Shown piece by piece: positions 22,108 through 30,288 of a stretch of DNA of 36,324 nt. This DNA is from a virus. The position numbers and the translations under genes were made by a program. How positions within the stretch are numbered: position 1 is the stretch's first letter; the number at the start of each line of letters is the position of its first letter. The notes beneath the pieces are model-generated. The model saw only the letters and a list, made by a program, of their open reading frames with translations. It did not search any database and had not been told where the DNA came from. The stretch is taken from the IMG/VR virus record IMGVR_UViG_3300038428_000241, positions 1 through 36,324 of that record. The stretch is one strand, 5' to 3'.

Positions 22108-22628
22108 CGCAACACCTTGAAGTCAGATTCTTCGAACGCCTTTGCCACCGCTGCACCCTCAAGCGCTTCGATTTTCTTTGTATTCCGTTCAGCCGCCGGC
22201 AGTAGATACGGGTTCATCGACTGCGCCACACCCTGCTTCCAGTTACCCGACTGGCCGGATTTCTCGAAGACGGGGTGACGAAATTCTCCACGTTTTGACG
22301 CTGCCGCCGATTTCTGCTTCCCGCGATTCCCCATCTCCAGCAACCCGCCCAACGGCACCTCCGGACCACCGGCCACTACGGACAACCGGGTTTTGGAGAT
22401 CCGTACCTTGATCGTGTCCGGAACGGTCGTGGAGCCCCGCTGAGTTTTACCGTGGAAATGCACCGGCTGCTTCACGATCACCTTCGCGTCCTCAGCCACC
22501 ATCTCCCCAGCCAGCCGCAGGGCGCGTTTCAGTTGCTTGTCGGGATTCCAGCCCCGGAAGTCCTTGGTGAGCTTGCGGAGTTCCTTGGTGTCCACCCCGC
22601 TCTTACCAAGCTCGGTCGTGACAGCCAT
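22104..22628 (-). CDS. HK97 gp10-like tail completion or virion protein
   Basis: A 174-residue protein with 'ELRKLTKDFRGWNPDKQLKRALRLAGEMVAEDAK' at the start, 'TIKVRISKTRLSVVAGG' and 'FRHPVFEKSGQSGNWKQG' in the second half. This order, with a basic helix, beta strands and 'hPvfG....W', fits the HK97 gp10 / virion morphogenesis family. Such genes usually lie nearer the connector genes. Here it sits between the chaperone and the tape measure, overlapping the latter by ATGA, and starts 4 bases after the frameshift product stop. Confidence 0.7.
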   Translation of the reverse strand: MAVTTELGKSGVDTKELRKLTKDFRGWNPDKQLKRALRLAGEMVAEDAKVIVKQPVHFHGKTQRGSTTVPDTIKVRISKTRLSVVAGGPEVPLGGLLEMGNRGKQKSAAASKRGEFRHPVFEKSGQSGNWKQGVAQSMNPYLLPAAERNTKKIEALEGAAVAKAFEESDFKVLR

Positions 22629-22632
22629 GCGC

Positions 22633-22803
22633 TCACCGTTCCCTTCTTTCTATCAGGGCGCGCTCCACCCGATCAGCGACCGCCTCCACCCACAGCACGT
22701 CCTCTGGCTCCCCATCCCAGATCGCCGGAATCATGCTTCCGAGGCCGTTCAACGCACAAAAGGCGGCCAATTCGACGCTGTACGCGAATCGGCCGCCTCT
22801 CAG
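22633..22803 (-). CDS. Tail assembly chaperone long form, -1 frame extension
   Basis: After the slippery site the -1 frame reads 56 further codons to a TGA at 22633-22635: LRGGRFAYSVELAAFCALNG, then IPAIWDGEPEDVLWVEAVAD and a basic end. With the zero-frame part it gives a fusion of about 212 residues, like lambda G-GT. The extension has no start of its own and ends 4 bp before the next gene. The frame is open throughout, and the heptamer is at the exact end of the zero frame. Frameshifting has not been measured. Confidence 0.85.
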   Translation of the reverse strand: MRGGRFAYSVELAAFCALNGLGSMIPAIWDGEPEDVLWVEAVADRVERALIERRER

Positions 22804-23270
22804 TTTCCCGCGATCTCACCATCCACAGCCTCATCCTCACTCACCTGCAGAGCCGATAGCTGCTCGACATGCGTCATCAACGCCAGCTCTGACGGGAAGA
22901 TCAGAAACACGCCCTGCCGATCGGTCTCCGCACCGTCCTCCCCGAGAAAGTCCGCGAGATCCTTCCCGAGCTTCTGCTCCAACAGAACCACCTGGCCGTC
23001 CACATGCGCATCAACGCCCGTGCAGGAGGCGATAAGAATGTCGGCTGCCGCGTCGAGTTCCTTGCCGGCGATGTTCGGGCCGGTCACCGCCAGTCCGATC
23101 TGCCGGCGCTCACGCCACCCCAGCGTCCGGTAGCGCGCCACCAGCTGGCCGCCGTACCCCGGGATGGGAAGCTGATGCTCCACCACCCCGGTGCGCTGTG
23201 CTTTCGCGGCACGTAGACGGTCCCTCAGCGAACCCGCCTGCAACACACCCTCCGTTATCGCACCGGCCAT
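22800..23270 (-). CDS. Tail assembly chaperone, zero-frame form
   Basis: A 156-residue protein between tail tube and tape measure, the position of lambda gpG. It has a mostly helical composition and a charged C-terminus ending DEAVDGEIAGN. The last codons contain the slippery heptamer that leads into the -1 frame. 'GWRERRQIGLAVTGPNIAGKELDAAAD' is compatible with chaperone proteins of myoviruses. It would bind the tape measure during tail assembly and is usually absent from the virion. Confidence 0.82.
   Translation of the reverse strand: MAGAITEGVLQAGSLRDRLRAAKAQRTGVVEHQLPIPGYGGQLVARYRTLGWRERRQIGLAVTGPNIAGKELDAAADILIASCTGVDAHVDGQVVLLEQKLGKDLADFLGEDGAETDRQGVFLIFPSELALMTHVEQLSALQVSEDEAVDGEIAGN
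22803..22809 (-). promoter_or_regulatory. -1 ribosomal frameshift slippery site
   Basis: On the minus strand GCG GGA AAC TGA contains G GGA AAC in the zero-frame phasing required for an X XXY YYZ tandem slip, one codon before the stop. Lambda uses G GGA AAG in the same kind of gene. Re-pairing would be on GGG and AAA. Confidence 0.88.
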
Positions 23271-23294
23271 CTGGTCTCCTCCGTTTGTTAGTTA

Positions 23295-23720
23295 CTACGC
23301 GATTTCGCCGTGTGGCATGACCGTGATCTGCAGTTTCCCCTCTTCCGAGGTGCCCGCTTTATATCCCGGTCGAGTTGGCGTACCGAGAATTCCTGAATAA
23401 ACGATCGGTTCCGAGCCGGGTATCGGTTTCCTTTCCGCGTTGAGATACTGCACGGTCACTTTGACTTCTGCCTGCCCGGCTGCGTTCCACATTTTCTTGT
23501 ATGGTCCGATGAGGGCCGCTTCCCAGGGGCGCGTGAGGGTCCCGAGGGTTGGCTTCGGAAATCCGCCAAGCTCCACTAGGGGCTTCATCCCACCGGGGAA
23601 CGCCTGTGCGCTCTCGGGTGTGTTGTCGAAACCGTCCAGCGAACTCCACGGTTCCTTGTCCCCGAACACCCCCACGATTTCCACGTTGATGAGGGCCTGG
23701 TCTGAACGAATAAATGGCAT
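23295..23720 (-). CDS. Tail tube protein
   Basis: A 141-residue beta-rich protein immediately after the sheath. 'NVEIVGVFGDKEPWSSLDGFDN', 'WEAALIGPYKKMWNAAGQAEVKVTVQYLN' and 'GKLQITVMPHGEIA' fit the small tube proteins of contractile tails. It is about the usual length (140-170). Its position between sheath and chaperone supports the assignment. No Ig-like extra domain is seen. Confidence 0.8.
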   Translation of the reverse strand: MPFIRSDQALINVEIVGVFGDKEPWSSLDGFDNTPESAQAFPGGMKPLVELGGFPKPTLGTLTRPWEAALIGPYKKMWNAAGQAEVKVTVQYLNAERKPIPGSEPIVYSGILGTPTRPGYKAGTSEEGKLQITVMPHGEIA

Positions 23721-23729
23721 CGAACCCTC

Positions 23730-25232
23730 CTAGATGCTTTCCGTGATGGGTGCCGAGATGACGACGAGCGACATTGATTCGACATAGGGGGATAGGCGCA
23801 CCCGGATTTCCGCGTTCAGCTGGCCTTCACTCTCGGTCGTGAGGGTGTTGACGGGTTCGCCGACGTTGACAATGCCGGCTTCCGGCGCGGTAATTCCGAA
23901 GATCGCTTTGGCTTCCCATTGGGTTTTCAGCATCGCCATCAGCGACCCCTGGAACGCCGCGAGCAGCTGACCCCGGCCATCTATGGTCTTGAACAGGTAG
24001 CCTTCCGCGATTTCTTCCCCAGCCCACACGAGGTGCATCCGCTCACGTGACGCCGAGAACTGGCAGAAGATCTTGTCCGTGGAGCGCGGGAGGGCGGACA
24101 CGAAGTCGTACAGCACCGGTTTCCCCTGGCGTTCCGCAAAGGGGTTGATCCCGTTTTCCGCGAGCGTCACCATGTTTTCGTTGCTGAACGTGTTGGTGAA
24201 TCCCGTCACAAACGGGGAGAGTCCCTGACCGGTTCCCGACCACTGCACCCCAGCCGGTGCCGCGGAGTCGTTCCCGGACTTTGCCGCCTGCGCACACAAG
24301 CCCGCCGCAACCGCAGACGCCGCAACTGTGCGGGTCGTGCCGAGAGTGATACCCGGGATGATGGCAGAGGATGAGAAGAAGGCCATGTACCCAGCGATGT
24401 TGTTCGCATAGGTTTTCTTGTTGGTGATGAGGGTTGCAGCCGTCGCCGAGTCTGCGATGTCACAGAGCGCCACCCGGTTGGTTTTCAGCGCGGATTCACC
24501 CATCGCTTTATGGATTTTTTCTTTCGAGGGTTCGCCGGACGTACCCGGGTAGCACAGCTGGCCAGGTCCAAGTGTCTTCGGGAAGAGCGCCGGCCCCGCT
24601 TCAGCGTCCGCTTCCGCGATCGTCGGATTCGTACCCGCCTGCGAGGATTTCATTTTTTTGGCGGCGTAGGTTTCGAGCTGAACCGTCGGTTCTGCCGCGT
24701 ATCCTGCGAGCTGCTTGAATGTCAGCCAGCTCGTGTTGAATTCGGTCAGCGATCCCCACGGCAGCTTTTCCGGCGACGCAAGGTAACCGGTTTCTTCGAT
24801 GACTTCCCCGGCCGCGTTCTTCAAAATAATGTTCGCGGATTCCGCGGCTTTCTTCACGACTTCCAGCGTCCATTCGTTGATGTAGGTGCCGGCATAGCGA
24901 GCTTCCACGCTGATCACTTTTTTGGCCGCGGTGTTCGAGAGTTCATAGCCCGTCGGCTGAGCCTTCACAGTGCTTTTTGCCGCTTCCTGCAGCCGCACCA
25001 CGTAGCACTGGGCGCCTTCAAGCTGGAAGAACGTTTCCACAGCGTCGTACAGTTTCCCGTTGATGGTCGAGCGTTCCCCGTAAGATTCCTTGAACGCCGC
25101 CATACTCTTGACCAGTAGCGGCGTGTAGGGTCCCCATTCGGCTTCACCGATGAAGAACGCGTTGCCAGTGGCGGTGGATGTTCCGGCTGAACCTGCGGTC
25201 TCACCGGTCGTGACCTTGATTCCTAGGGGCAT
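23730..25232 (-). CDS. Contractile tail sheath protein
   Basis: A 500-residue protein starting MPLGIKVTTGETAGSAGTST. 'AFFIGEAEWGPYTPLLVKSMAAF' and 'SYGERS' match the sheath N-terminal domain, in which '.f.G.a.rGp...p..v.s...f...yG' is conserved. The C-terminal region ('NTLTTESEGQLNAEIRVRLSPYVESMSLVV') fits the sheath domain that grips the tube. 'GTGQGLSPFVTGFTNTFSNENM' lies before it. The length is typical. This gene defines the phage as myovirus-type. Confidence 0.93.
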   Translation of the reverse strand: MPLGIKVTTGETAGSAGTSTATGNAFFIGEAEWGPYTPLLVKSMAAFKESYGERSTINGKLYDAVETFFQLEGAQCYVVRLQEAAKSTVKAQPTGYELSNTAAKKVISVEARYAGTYINEWTLEVVKKAAESANIILKNAAGEVIEETGYLASPEKLPWGSLTEFNTSWLTFKQLAGYAAEPTVQLETYAAKKMKSSQAGTNPTIAEADAEAGPALFPKTLGPGQLCYPGTSGEPSKEKIHKAMGESALKTNRVALCDIADSATAATLITNKKTYANNIAGYMAFFSSSAIIPGITLGTTRTVAASAVAAGLCAQAAKSGNDSAAPAGVQWSGTGQGLSPFVTGFTNTFSNENMVTLAENGINPFAERQGKPVLYDFVSALPRSTDKIFCQFSASRERMHLVWAGEEIAEGYLFKTIDGRGQLLAAFQGSLMAMLKTQWEAKAIFGITAPEAGIVNVGEPVNTLTTESEGQLNAEIRVRLSPYVESMSLVVISAPITESI

Positions 25233-25241
25233 AGGCCCTCC

Positions 25242-25880
25242 TTAGAGCGGCGTGATTACAGGTTCACCGACAACGGTGATCGTGTCCTTCGACGATTCTG
25301 GCCATTCCGGATACGGACCTTCGGGTTCCGTCGTTTTCAGCACGGTCGGACCGCCGTTCGGCTTCAGTAGTTCGGTGAATACATGCCATTCCGTGACACC
25401 GACGGCAACGTCCCGGCGTTCGGGGTTGAAGAACTCCACTTTCGGCGCCCCGGTCAGCAGCGTCTCCTCGGCCGCAAAGCCACCCAGACCCCCGTGGTGA
25501 GCGAGAAGCATCGTGGCGGCGGCGAACAAACCGGCGGTTCTCCTCGCCGAGGACTCCGGGTCCGTCCCTTCACGGGAGACGACCACGCATCCAACCTGCA
25601 CTTGCCAGTCCTGGATGTAGATCTGGGCGGAACGCTCGGGTTCCCCTACAGGGTTGGCGTTGACGATTACCGCAGGAACCCACTCCTGCTCCACGGTCTC
25701 CCAGTCGAGCCCACCTTTGTAGCTCTCGGGAGCGGGTGGGCGACCCAGGGCCTTGTGATGTAGGCCGTTCTGTTCCTCCACCGCGTACAGGTACGCCGGC
25801 ATCCATTCCTTGAGCGTGGCGAGGACGGCCTGCTCGACGTTCCAGGGTGCCCTGAGCGGGTTCAGCAGTTCGACGGTCAT
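25242..25880 (-). CDS. Tail terminator or completion protein
   Basis: A 212-residue protein between connector and sheath. It opens MTVELLNPLRAPWNVEQAVL and contains 'AVIVNANPVGEPERSAQIYIQDWQVQVGCVV', then 'TEWHVFTELLKPNGGPT'. An alpha/beta fold with 'v.v.cw..t' at the end fits the gpU/gp17-type terminator or completion proteins. The assignment depends mostly on its place in the gene order. Its ATG overlaps the connector stop as ATGA. Confidence 0.65.
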   Translation of the reverse strand: MTVELLNPLRAPWNVEQAVLATLKEWMPAYLYAVEEQNGLHHKALGRPPAPESYKGGLDWETVEQEWVPAVIVNANPVGEPERSAQIYIQDWQVQVGCVVVSREGTDPESSARRTAGLFAAATMLLAHHGGLGGFAAEETLLTGAPKVEFFNPERRDVAVGVTEWHVFTELLKPNGGPTVLKTTEPEGPYPEWPESSKDTITVVGEPVITPL

Positions 25881-26833
25881 GCGCAGACGGGGGGGCGTCT
25901 CGTGGGAGCGAGCATCGCCTCGGCGTGGTAGGGGAGTGCCACCATCGGCCGCATCGTTTCGTTATCCGCCGCCGCCAAACTGCCACGGCCCACGGCCTGG
26001 GTCGTCTCGAACCACCAGCGGATCGTCTCGATCGCGGCCATGTTCACGTTTTCCGGGACCTGTTCCTGTCCGACGTGATAGACCACGTGTACCGACTGCT
26101 GCGGGTGACTCGGGTCGCTCCAGAACGCGTAGGTTCCCCCTCCAGCGGTCCTGCGGACGATCGTTCCGAGTTCCCCGTGCCCCATCGTCGAGTAGACGGA
26201 CCCCTGCGTCGGGGTGGGAACGAGGCTCAGGTTGTACTCGATAGGCCCGCGGTACTCGCTGACGGCCATCAAGACGAAGATCGGTGAGGCGCCATAGCCA
26301 TAGGACGGGACGTGGCGTAAAGCGATCGTCGAGTGACCGCCTTCATACCATTCGTCATAGGTGGTCGGGAGAATCGGCCCGGTGAGGTTTTCGATCAGCG
26401 GCCGGACGCCCTTGATGAATCGCTCCAGGGTCGCGTCATGCGTATGGTCAGTCGACGGCAGGAACAGGTGGTCCTTGACTTCCGGCAGGCCGACAATCAT
26501 CGCTTCGCTGGCCGTCAAACTCGGCTGCACCTGTACCCACAAGTCACCTTCGGTGGGAAAGGTCATCGGACTGCCGGCGATTTTCGCTTCCCAATTGGCG
26601 AGGTAGTTTCCCGGAACCGCTGTGTCTGATGCGCTCGGCGTGAAGGACACAGTGCCTGCCGCTTTTGTCACAACCGCCGCAGTGCCTTTGAGGTTGAGCG
26701 GTTCCGTGCCAGTGGGAGACCGCATCACGAACTTGACAGATTCGGGTTCGGCGAGTTTCCCGTTGGAGTAGCTCAGTGTGTCTTCAAAAATGGGCAGTGT
26801 TTGCCCCTGGTCGATGGTAAAGTCGGCCATCAT
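25877..26833 (-). CDS. BppU-like Ig domain fused to head-tail connector
   Basis: A 318-residue protein. The first ~105 residues ('FTIDQGQTLPIFEDTLSYSNG', 'VKFVMRSPTG', 'VSFTPSASDTAVPGNYLANW') resemble the N-terminal domain of baseplate upper protein BppU, usually found on baseplates. From about 110, 'MIVGLPEVKDHLFLPSTDHTHDATLERFIKGV' and 'LRHVPSYG...EYRG' fit a gp6-type head-tail connector. The fusion at the connector position is unusual. Met1 and Met2 are both possible starts. Confidence 0.7.
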   Translation of the reverse strand: MMADFTIDQGQTLPIFEDTLSYSNGKLAEPESVKFVMRSPTGTEPLNLKGTAAVVTKAAGTVSFTPSASDTAVPGNYLANWEAKIAGSPMTFPTEGDLWVQVQPSLTASEAMIVGLPEVKDHLFLPSTDHTHDATLERFIKGVRPLIENLTGPILPTTYDEWYEGGHSTIALRHVPSYGYGASPIFVLMAVSEYRGPIEYNLSLVPTPTQGSVYSTMGHGELGTIVRRTAGGGTYAFWSDPSHPQQSVHVVYHVGQEQVPENVNMAAIETIRWWFETTQAVGRGSLAAADNETMRPMVALPYHAEAMLAPTRRPPVCA

Positions 26834-26852
26834 CCACCTCCGGGGTTGGGGC

Positions 26853-28634
26853 TCACGCTTCGCCCCTGCGTCTCTGTTCCGGGCTCGTTACGCCCAGCTT
26901 CTCGTGTGGGCTTGTGACGCCTGGCTTCGTAACCGTTAGGGGTTCCCTTTCGGGCGTGTAGGTTTCTGATGCCGTGAACTTACGGAAGTAGACCTTCGCG
27001 ACGCTTTCCGAGTTCTGCATGGCGTACACGAGACCCGCGCACGCCTTTTCTTCGGAGTCGGGAAGCACGCACCACTGTCCATAGACGTGAGGCAGATTTT
27101 CTTCGTCGATCGCCACTTTCGGGGACCACGTAGCCCCGAAGTCTGAGCTGTAGTGGAAGGCAGGCCAGCCGTTGGTTTCCCAGATGCGCTGCATGAGGAG
27201 TAGCCCGCCGTCTTTGCCCTGGAAGAGTGCCGGCCTGCCGACGTTGTTCCTGGAGGCCATCTCCACCACGTGGGGTTCACTCCACGTCGCTCCTTCGTCG
27301 GTGCTGGACGCCATGCGGCAGTCGTGATCCACATCGTTGCGGAGGGCAACCAGTAGCTTCTTGTGACCTTCGGGTTCCTTTACCCACGAGATGCACGGCT
27401 CTTCCGATGAGTGGATTCCGTCATATTCGGTGATTGGGACACCCGTGGCCCACGTCACTCCATAGTTTGAGCTTGTCGCCGTCGCCGCCCACAGGTACGT
27501 GGTGCTCTGACCTGCATTGCAGCCCTGCTGCCCCATGACGAGATGACCAGGTGCTGACAACTCGACCGCAGGACCGCCGACCGCGCCTCCCATGTTATTG
27601 CCTTCGGTGACTTTGTACGTGAAGTTCGTCGGGATCGTCGCGAACGAACCGAACGTGTTACCTTCGTCGGTCGAGCGGACGCAGCGTATGACCTGGTAGG
27701 TTTCGTTGTCGCTCTCGTCAAAGAGGACGACGACCGAGCCATCTGACAGCACGGTCGCATCGGCGTTGGCACAGCCCGTTTCGGCCCGCAGGGATTTCGC
27801 TATGACGTACGGGACACCCCACGTGGCTCCTTCGTTCGACGATCTCTTCGCGTAGATGACACCGTCTTTTGATTCGTGTTTGCTTTTCACGCAGTACACT
27901 GCCAGCACTTCACCAGAAGGGAGCACGTGCGCCGCACCGGGGAACGCGCAGTGTTCCGTGGGCGCGGCGTGTTCGGCGACGAGGACCCGGCTTCCGACGA
28001 TGGGAACCGTGATCGGGGGATGGCCGGTTTTCCGTTCTTTGGACGCTTCGCCGGAGGCGCCGAAGTTTCGCCACGCGGGTTCACGGCCGATGACCCCAAC
28101 GGCGACATAACCCTTCGTGTAGGTCGAGTCGGTGTCTTCGCGGACGACTTCCCACGCACCCGCTCCGTGTTTGTACCAGGAGATGACTTTGCCCGCGAGG
28201 ACCTGAAAGCCCACCTGGTCGCCTTCACTGGCTTCGCTGATGTTCGATTCGCCGAGGAGGTGGAGGACCCCGTTGTCCATACGTTCCACGATGAAGCCGG
28301 TTTTGTTGAAGGCTACGTAGTGAAGCTGGAGACGGTAGCCGCTCGGACTTTCCGGGGCTGTCACTTTCGTGAGACACGCCCACAGTTCCAGCTCTTCCCC
28401 GGTCCCAGGATGGGGCATCTTATAGATTTCGCCCTTTACCGCAGGCTCGGTGAATTCCCCCGGGCTCCAGTAGTAGACCGCCGTATTTTCGGTCCCGTGG
28501 AGCGAGTGGAAGGCTTCCCCTTCAATCGCTCCCGTGAGAGCACTGTCAAAGAGTTTCCACGCGCCTTCGAGGGAGAGCGGATCTTCTGCGGGGCGGATGA
28601 AGCTGTCGAGGAGTTCAGTCGTGGGAAAGGACAT
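26853..28634 (-). CDS. Sialidase-like Asp-box protein
   Basis: A 593-residue protein. Residues about 15-195 are beta-sandwich-like and could be a concanavalin/LamG-type carbohydrate module. From about 205 a six-bladed propeller is suggested by Asp-boxes at 265-272 (SSNEGATW), 321-328 (STDEGNTF), 388-395 (SSNYGVTW), 443-451 (SSTDEGATW) and 496-503 (SSDFGATW). These mark the BNR/sialidase fold. The C-terminus repeats 'GVTSP' twice. Glycan binding or cleavage is inferred; the catalytic Arg triad and Tyr cannot be assigned by eye. It lies between head and connector genes, so it may be a virion surface glycan-binding protein. Confidence 0.78.
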   Translation of the reverse strand: MSFPTTELLDSFIRPAEDPLSLEGAWKLFDSALTGAIEGEAFHSLHGTENTAVYYWSPGEFTEPAVKGEIYKMPHPGTGEELELWACLTKVTAPESPSGYRLQLHYVAFNKTGFIVERMDNGVLHLLGESNISEASEGDQVGFQVLAGKVISWYKHGAGAWEVVREDTDSTYTKGYVAVGVIGREPAWRNFGASGEASKERKTGHPPITVPIVGSRVLVAEHAAPTEHCAFPGAAHVLPSGEVLAVYCVKSKHESKDGVIYAKRSSNEGATWGVPYVIAKSLRAETGCANADATVLSDGSVVVLFDESDNETYQVIRCVRSTDEGNTFGSFATIPTNFTYKVTEGNNMGGAVGGPAVELSAPGHLVMGQQGCNAGQSTTYLWAATATSSNYGVTWATGVPITEYDGIHSSEEPCISWVKEPEGHKKLLVALRNDVDHDCRMASSTDEGATWSEPHVVEMASRNNVGRPALFQGKDGGLLLMQRIWETNGWPAFHYSSDFGATWSPKVAIDEENLPHVYGQWCVLPDSEEKACAGLVYAMQNSESVAKVYFRKFTASETYTPEREPLTVTKPGVTSPHEKLGVTSPEQRRRGEA

Positions 28635-28643
28635 GGACCTTCC

Positions 28644-29003
28644 TCAGACAAACGCCAGTTGGAACACGGGCGGGGGGCTCACCGCCTTGAACTTGAGTTC
28701 CGTCGTGCCCAAGTACAGTGGTAGGCACGCGAATCCCTGTGCGGGAACCGGGAAACCCGTGGCCGTGGCGCTGAGGTTCGAGCCGAGTTTGAGTTCGGGG
28801 GCGCTCGTCGCCTCAAACGTGAAGAACACCCCGAACGCTACTGCTTCACTGGGGACCTTGACCACGTAGTCGGTGTTGGCGACCAGTTCGATGTTCAGTA
28901 TCTCACTGTTCGCGACTTTCCCCGCCATCGTCGACGGACCGAACGTCACCTGCCCCGACAGTAGGCCGTCGGCCATACCCGAGAGCGTTAGCGAGCCGGC
29001 CAT
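28644..29003 (-). CDS. Small beta-sandwich virion protein, 119 aa
   Basis: A 119-residue protein, rich in Val, Ala, Ser and Phe, beginning MAGSLTLSGMADGLLSGQVT. 'DYVVKVPSEAVAFGVFFTFEA' and 'ACLPLYLGTTELKFKAVSPPP' look like strands of a compact beta-sandwich as in decoration proteins. It lies 2 bp after the 263-residue paralog. Function as a capsid decoration or fibre base is inferred from composition and place. Confidence 0.6.
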   Translation of the reverse strand: MAGSLTLSGMADGLLSGQVTFGPSTMAGKVANSEILNIELVANTDYVVKVPSEAVAFGVFFTFEATSAPELKLGSNLSATATGFPVPAQGFACLPLYLGTTELKFKAVSPPPVFQLAFV

Positions 29004-29005
29004 CG

Positions 29006-29797
29006 CTACACCAGGAGGAAGTACGGTAGTTTTTCCAGCACCGCAAGTGTCGTTTTCAGCGGGTTTTCAGCTTTTTCACCTTGGGTTGCGGCCGGTTTGT
29101 TTGAGGCACCGAGGAACAGCGGCGGTTCGTGACCCGCGATCGTGAGGCCAGATACCGAGTTAGAGACGTCTTTTTTGACCACCTGCCCCAGCAGTTCGGG
29201 GAGTTCCGTTGAGACCAGCACGTAGTTGGCGTAGATGAACCCGTTGGGCGCATTGGCTTCGGTGATGGTCAGAGGCGTTTTCAGCGTCCAGAAGTACACC
29301 GAGTTGGCCGCAATTTCCGTTTTGAGGGCATCGGTGGATTCTGCAAGCAGCGCAGGTTCCGCACCTTTGCCTTCGTATAGTGCCGCCTGCTGGTGGGTGA
29401 TGTTCGCCGTTTTGCTCGCTGAGATAGCGAACACGCCCACTTTGGTGATGACGTCACCGGTACGCACGGGCACTGGCGCCGAGACGCCGTATTCGGTCGC
29501 GACGGCAGTCAATTGCTTGATGGTCGGACCCCAGCCGAGATAGTCCGCGTTCGATCGACCGTAGCGGGAGGCGTTCCCCACCTGCTTGTAGCCGCCAAGC
29601 AGCTGCGCCGAAACCCCGCCGGGTGAGCTTTCCACGCCGGCACCCGGGGACACCTGCGAGGACGGGCCGTTGGAGAGGTTGGCGAGCACTGCCTCTACTT
29701 CGGGAACGGTGATGCCCATGATGTTTGCGATCTCGAACATTTCGTACTTCGCGCCGTAGGCGAGGTCGAAGATGCGTTCATTTTTCAGAATCGCCAT
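29006..29797 (-). CDS. Virion protein, divergent third member of paralog family
   Basis: A 263-residue protein. Its N-terminal 80 residues are unique ('LAYGAKYEMFEIANIMGITVPEVEAVLANL'), resembling a small helical DNA-binding-like domain. Residues about 95-260 match the family of the two ~205-residue proteins to its right. Shared features in order are 'PVPVRTGDVITKVGVF', 'AALYEGK...LLAEST', 'LTITEANAPNGFIYANYVLVS' and a C-terminal 'PYFLLV'. The family is beta-rich and of unknown function; capsid decoration or head fibre seems most likely. Confidence 0.7.
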   Translation of the reverse strand: MAILKNERIFDLAYGAKYEMFEIANIMGITVPEVEAVLANLSNGPSSQVSPGAGVESSPGGVSAQLLGGYKQVGNASRYGRSNADYLGWGPTIKQLTAVATEYGVSAPVPVRTGDVITKVGVFAISASKTANITHQQAALYEGKGAEPALLAESTDALKTEIAANSVYFWTLKTPLTITEANAPNGFIYANYVLVSTELPELLGQVVKKDVSNSVSGLTIAGHEPPLFLGASNKPAATQGEKAENPLKTTLAVLEKLPYFLLV

Positions 29798-29857
29798 ATA
29801 CTGCTCCTGTCTTGACGGTGTTAGAGTGAGCCCATGCGAGCGTTAGCAAGCCGCCCA

Positions 29858-30112
29858 TCAGGCCCTCGCGGCGAAGCCGGCGAGCCGCTGCATCAGCAGG
29901 TCACGCCGTGCCTGGTCTTCCGCGGTCGGCGGTGCCTCCAGTTCCCGCTCGATCACGAGTGCTTCCGCACGGGTCTCCTCGCCGCTCGCGGCGTCTTCCA
30001 CGACGAGATGCACGACCTGCGCGCCCGTCGCCGCTTCCGGGGACGTTGATGCCTTCGTCTTCAGGGTACTGACGGTTGCCAGCAGCACTTTGGACTTCGC
30101 AGACGCAGCCAT
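29858..30112 (-). CDS. Small hypothetical protein, 84 aa
   Basis: An 84-residue protein with Ala/Lys-rich N-terminus (MAASAKSKVLLATVSTLKTK) and a charged helical C-terminus (AEDQARRDLLMQRLAGFAARA). 'VVHLVVEDAASGEETRAEALVIERELE' suggests a beta-hairpin. Start is coupled to the upstream gene. Unknown function; head-region accessory protein is plausible. Confidence 0.6.
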   Translation of the reverse strand: MAASAKSKVLLATVSTLKTKASTSPEAATGAQVVHLVVEDAASGEETRAEALVIERELEAPPTAEDQARRDLLMQRLAGFAARA

Positions 30113-30288
30113 CAGGCCACCCTCTTTCGTTGACGGTATCTAGCGCTTGCGGTCGCCGCACACCGCCGACACCGCCGATGGTGGCGCTTCCCCCGCGTTA
30201 TGTGATCAAGTGGATGCCCAAGCTCGTCTCCAGATTTGCCATATCCTTCACGATTGCAAGGCCCGTCCCACAGCACGCAGTCACCCAT
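30112..30288 (-). CDS. Small zinc-binding-like protein, 58 aa
   Basis: A 58-residue frame from ATG 30288, which overlaps the upstream TAA as TAATG. 'CVLWDGPCNREGYG' and 'HHRRCRRCAATASARYRQRK' hold two Cys pairs around a His-rich basic stretch, as in truncated HNH or zinc-ribbon proteins. It could be a DNA-binding protein or a worn HNH fragment. Placed between structural genes. Confidence 0.5.
   Translation of the reverse strand: MGDCVLWDGPCNREGYGKSGDELGHPLDHITRGKRHHRRCRRCAATASARYRQRKRVA

Noticed and set aside
12687-24000. Tailocin or contractile injection system instead of a phage
   Set aside because: The tail genes alone would fit, but capsid proteins, connector and terminator proteins in the same operon point to a complete phage.
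27876-28724. Plus-strand open frame of 282 codons
   Set aside because: Antisense to the sialidase-like gene and low complexity in Arg, Phe and Val.
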